Source: Chelatococcus sp. YT9 (GTDB lineage Bacteria; Pseudomonadota; Alphaproteobacteria; Rhizobiales; Beijerinckiaceae). Taken from it: DNA of 64,000 nt. The translations under genes and the position numbers were made by a program. Below, piece by piece: positions 62,700 to 64,000 of this stretch. How positions within the stretch are numbered: the first letter of the stretch is position 1; each line of letters begins with the position of its first letter. The notes under the pieces were generated by a model. The model was not told the DNA's origin, did not search any database, and was given only the letters and a program-made list of their open reading frames with translations. Where the stretch lies: the NCBI RefSeq assembly GCF_018398315.1, contig NZ_JAHBRW010000001.1, positions 864,001-928,000 on the forward strand. Direction: 5' to 3'.

Positions 62700-64000
62700 G
62701 TGCGATCCCCCCTGCTGTCCTCCCGCAACTCCCTGCTTCTCGGTTCTGGCAGCCGCAGTGATTTCGCGCTCCATGCGCTTGATGCCTATCAACGCGGTGA
62801 CCACATCCGGGCGCTTGCCCTGATCGATCGCTGTTGCCGTGCCTTCGTTCCCGATGCTGAACATTACAGGTTGCGCGCGGCCATCAATGAGGCGCTCGGC
62901 GCCACCGGTGCGGCTGAGCGGGATCTCGCGAGCGCCATCAAGCTCACTCCGGATGATCTTGCGCTGCGTGCCCACTTGCTTCGGGTGCTGATCGACAAGG
63001 GAGGTGACCGAGAATTAGCCGCGCTCACGAATGGCATCTTCCGCGAAGACCGCACCGATGCCCATGCGGATGTCACGGCACGCGCCTTCGCCCTCCAGGA
63101 TATTCCTCACGCAGGTCGGTATTGGCTCGACAATGATTCGGTCGTTCTTCACTGCCTGTGGCGGGGAATGAAAGCGATCGCATTAACCGTTCGCTACCAC
63201 GTCGGCGGGGACGCCGGCGGTCCCCCCCTCGATCACAGTCTGGTCGATGACAGCCGGGCGGATGGCCCACGCGACGTCAAGGACCACATGATCAATGTCA
63301 CGGGGCGTTCCGCTGCGCGCTATGCGGCAGCCTTCGACTACAGCATACGTGTGAGTCTGCCTTGGCCAGACGAGGCTGACCGCTGCCAGCTCTTCTGGCC
63401 TTCCGGTGAGGCCGTAGTACCGCCCATTCTGCGACCGGTTGCGGAGAATAGGCGTGAAAGCGCAACAGAACTCGCGCCCGCGACATCGGCGACGACAAAG
63501 CGCCCCCCGACACGCCGTAATAAGCGCGAGGCGCCCGTTACGGTCCTCATTCCCGCCTATCGCAATCTGCCAGCGACGCGGGATTGCATCGAGGCCGTTC
63601 TGCGGGAACCGGGACAGGGCAAGCGCTACGATCTCATCGTCATCGATGATGCCAGCCCAGAGCCCGAATTGTCTGCCTATCTCCGTGATCAGGCGGTTGC
63701 AGGCAGGATCAAGCTTCTCGTGCATTCCCGGAACAGAGGGTTCATCCATGCCGTCGAGACGGGGCTTGCAGAGACGGCCACGAGCGACGTCATCCTCCTC
63801 AACGCGGATACCGTCGTGCCAACGGGATGGCTGGAGCGGCTGCGTGCAGCCGCCTATGCCGCTGACAACATCGGCACGGTCACGCCTCTGTCCAATAATG
63901 GCGATCTGACGAGCTATCCCGTGCCGTTTGGCGAGGCACCGATGCCGGAGCCCGCCCATCTTGCGCTGATCGATGCCACGGCGGCACGTGTGAACGCGGG
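62700..64000 (+). CDS. GT2-family glycosyltransferase with helical N-terminus (cut by window end)
   Basis: The frame is open from GTG 62700, just after an in-frame stop at 62685-62687, to the window end: 433 residues visible. Residues 20-110 are helical and TPR-like (DFALHALDAYQRGDHIRALA, then AAERDLASAIKLTPDDLALR). A basic linker near residue 275 leads to a GT2 domain: VTVLIPAYRNLPATRDCIEA, DLIVIDDASPEPELSAYL, VILLNADTVVPTGWLERL (the DxD position reads NAD) and PLSNNGDLTSYP. The architecture fits large rhamnan or surface-glycan transferases. The GTG start has no strong ribosome-binding site and is the least certain point. Confidence 0.82.
   Translation, partial: MRSPLLSSRNSLLLGSGSRSDFALHALDAYQRGDHIRALALIDRCCRAFVPDAEHYRLRAAINEALGATGAAERDLASAIKLTPDDLALRAHLLRVLIDKGGDRELAALTNGIFREDRTDAHADVTARAFALQDIPHAGRYWLDNDSVVLHCLWRGMKAIALTVRYHVGGDAGGPPLDHSLVDDSRADGPRDVKDHMINVTGRSAARYAAAFDYSIRVSLPWPDEADRCQLFWPSGEAVVPPILRPVAENRRESATELAPATSATTKRPPTRRNKREAPVTVLIPAYRNLPATRDCIEAVLREPGQGKRYDLIVIDDASPEPELSAYLRDQAVAGRIKLLVHSRNRGFIHAVETGLAETATSDVILLNADTVVPTGWLERLRAAAYAADNIGTVTPLSNNGDLTSYPVPFGEAPMPEPAHLALIDATAARVNA

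Noticed and set aside
1-64000. CRISPR arrays, insertion sequences, prophage or integrase genes
   Set aside because: No regularly spaced repeats, transposase motifs, terminal inverted repeats or phage genes were seen. Gene density and codon style are even throughout.

Overview
The window reads as a high-GC alphaproteobacterial chromosome, most likely Hyphomicrobiales (Rhizobiales). The signs are dense minus-strand operons joined by ATGA, GTGA and TGATG junctions, many periplasmic-binding-protein, Liv and TRAP transporters, an SbmA/BacA-type ABC exporter, Irr-box-like motifs near a heme receptor, and alphaproteobacterial-type surface-polysaccharide and type I secretion genes. I cannot name the genus. 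No rRNA, tRNA, CRISPR array, insertion sequence or prophage was seen.

Layout. (1) 1-6041: the end of an MFS transporter, then a minus-strand heme/iron operon: TonB-dependent receptor, HemS/ChuX-like protein, ChaN-like protein and an SbmA-type ABC transporter. (2) 6465-17866: one long minus-strand sugar-acid operon. A FadR-type GntR regulator with a near-consensus operator is followed by a ribose-type ABC importer (binding protein, an ATPase carrying an extra C-terminal domain, permease), an ApnL-like lactonase, DenD, OtnK, OtnC, OtnI and an SDR. Together these form an erythronate-type acid-sugar route ending in dihydroxyacetone phosphate. (3) 17917-22626: GABA-type aminotransferase and semialdehyde dehydrogenase, a CsaA-like tRNA-binding protein, an Lrp regulator and a HAD dehalogenase. 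(4) 22794-34384: a TetR gene followed by two branched-chain-amino-acid-type (Liv) ABC transporters, with a GAF protein and an amidohydrolase between them, all co-oriented. (5) 34903-39872: a TRAP transporter, an enolase-superfamily acid-sugar dehydratase and a divergent GntR regulator. (6) 40094-42181: an RtcB-PrfH RNA/ribosome repair pair followed by a small SEC-C gene with an apparent one-base frameshift.

(7) 42331-64000: a cell-surface locus. It holds galU and galE, a polysaccharide pyruvyl transferase, an 820-residue multidomain protein, a GT4 glycosyltransferase and an unknown protein that shares a module with its neighbours. These are followed by the rmlC-B-D-A dTDP-rhamnose genes, a type I secretion adaptor and ABC exporter, two SapC paralogues, a protein with two ChW-like repeats, an RTX/DUF4214 protein that is the likely secreted substrate, and the start of a TPR/GT2 glycosyltransferase. 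I infer that this region builds a rhamnose-containing surface glycan and exports a calcium-binding S-layer-like protein.

The most interesting leads are the shared module in the surface-glycan proteins, the SapC/RTX/ChW-like secretion locus, the RtcB-PrfH cassette with its frameshifted SEC-C partner, and the acid-sugar operon with an ApnL-like lactonase and a sensor-like extension on its ABC ATPase. Start codons were chosen from ribosome-binding sites and junctions with neighbours, and several differ from the longest possible reading frame.
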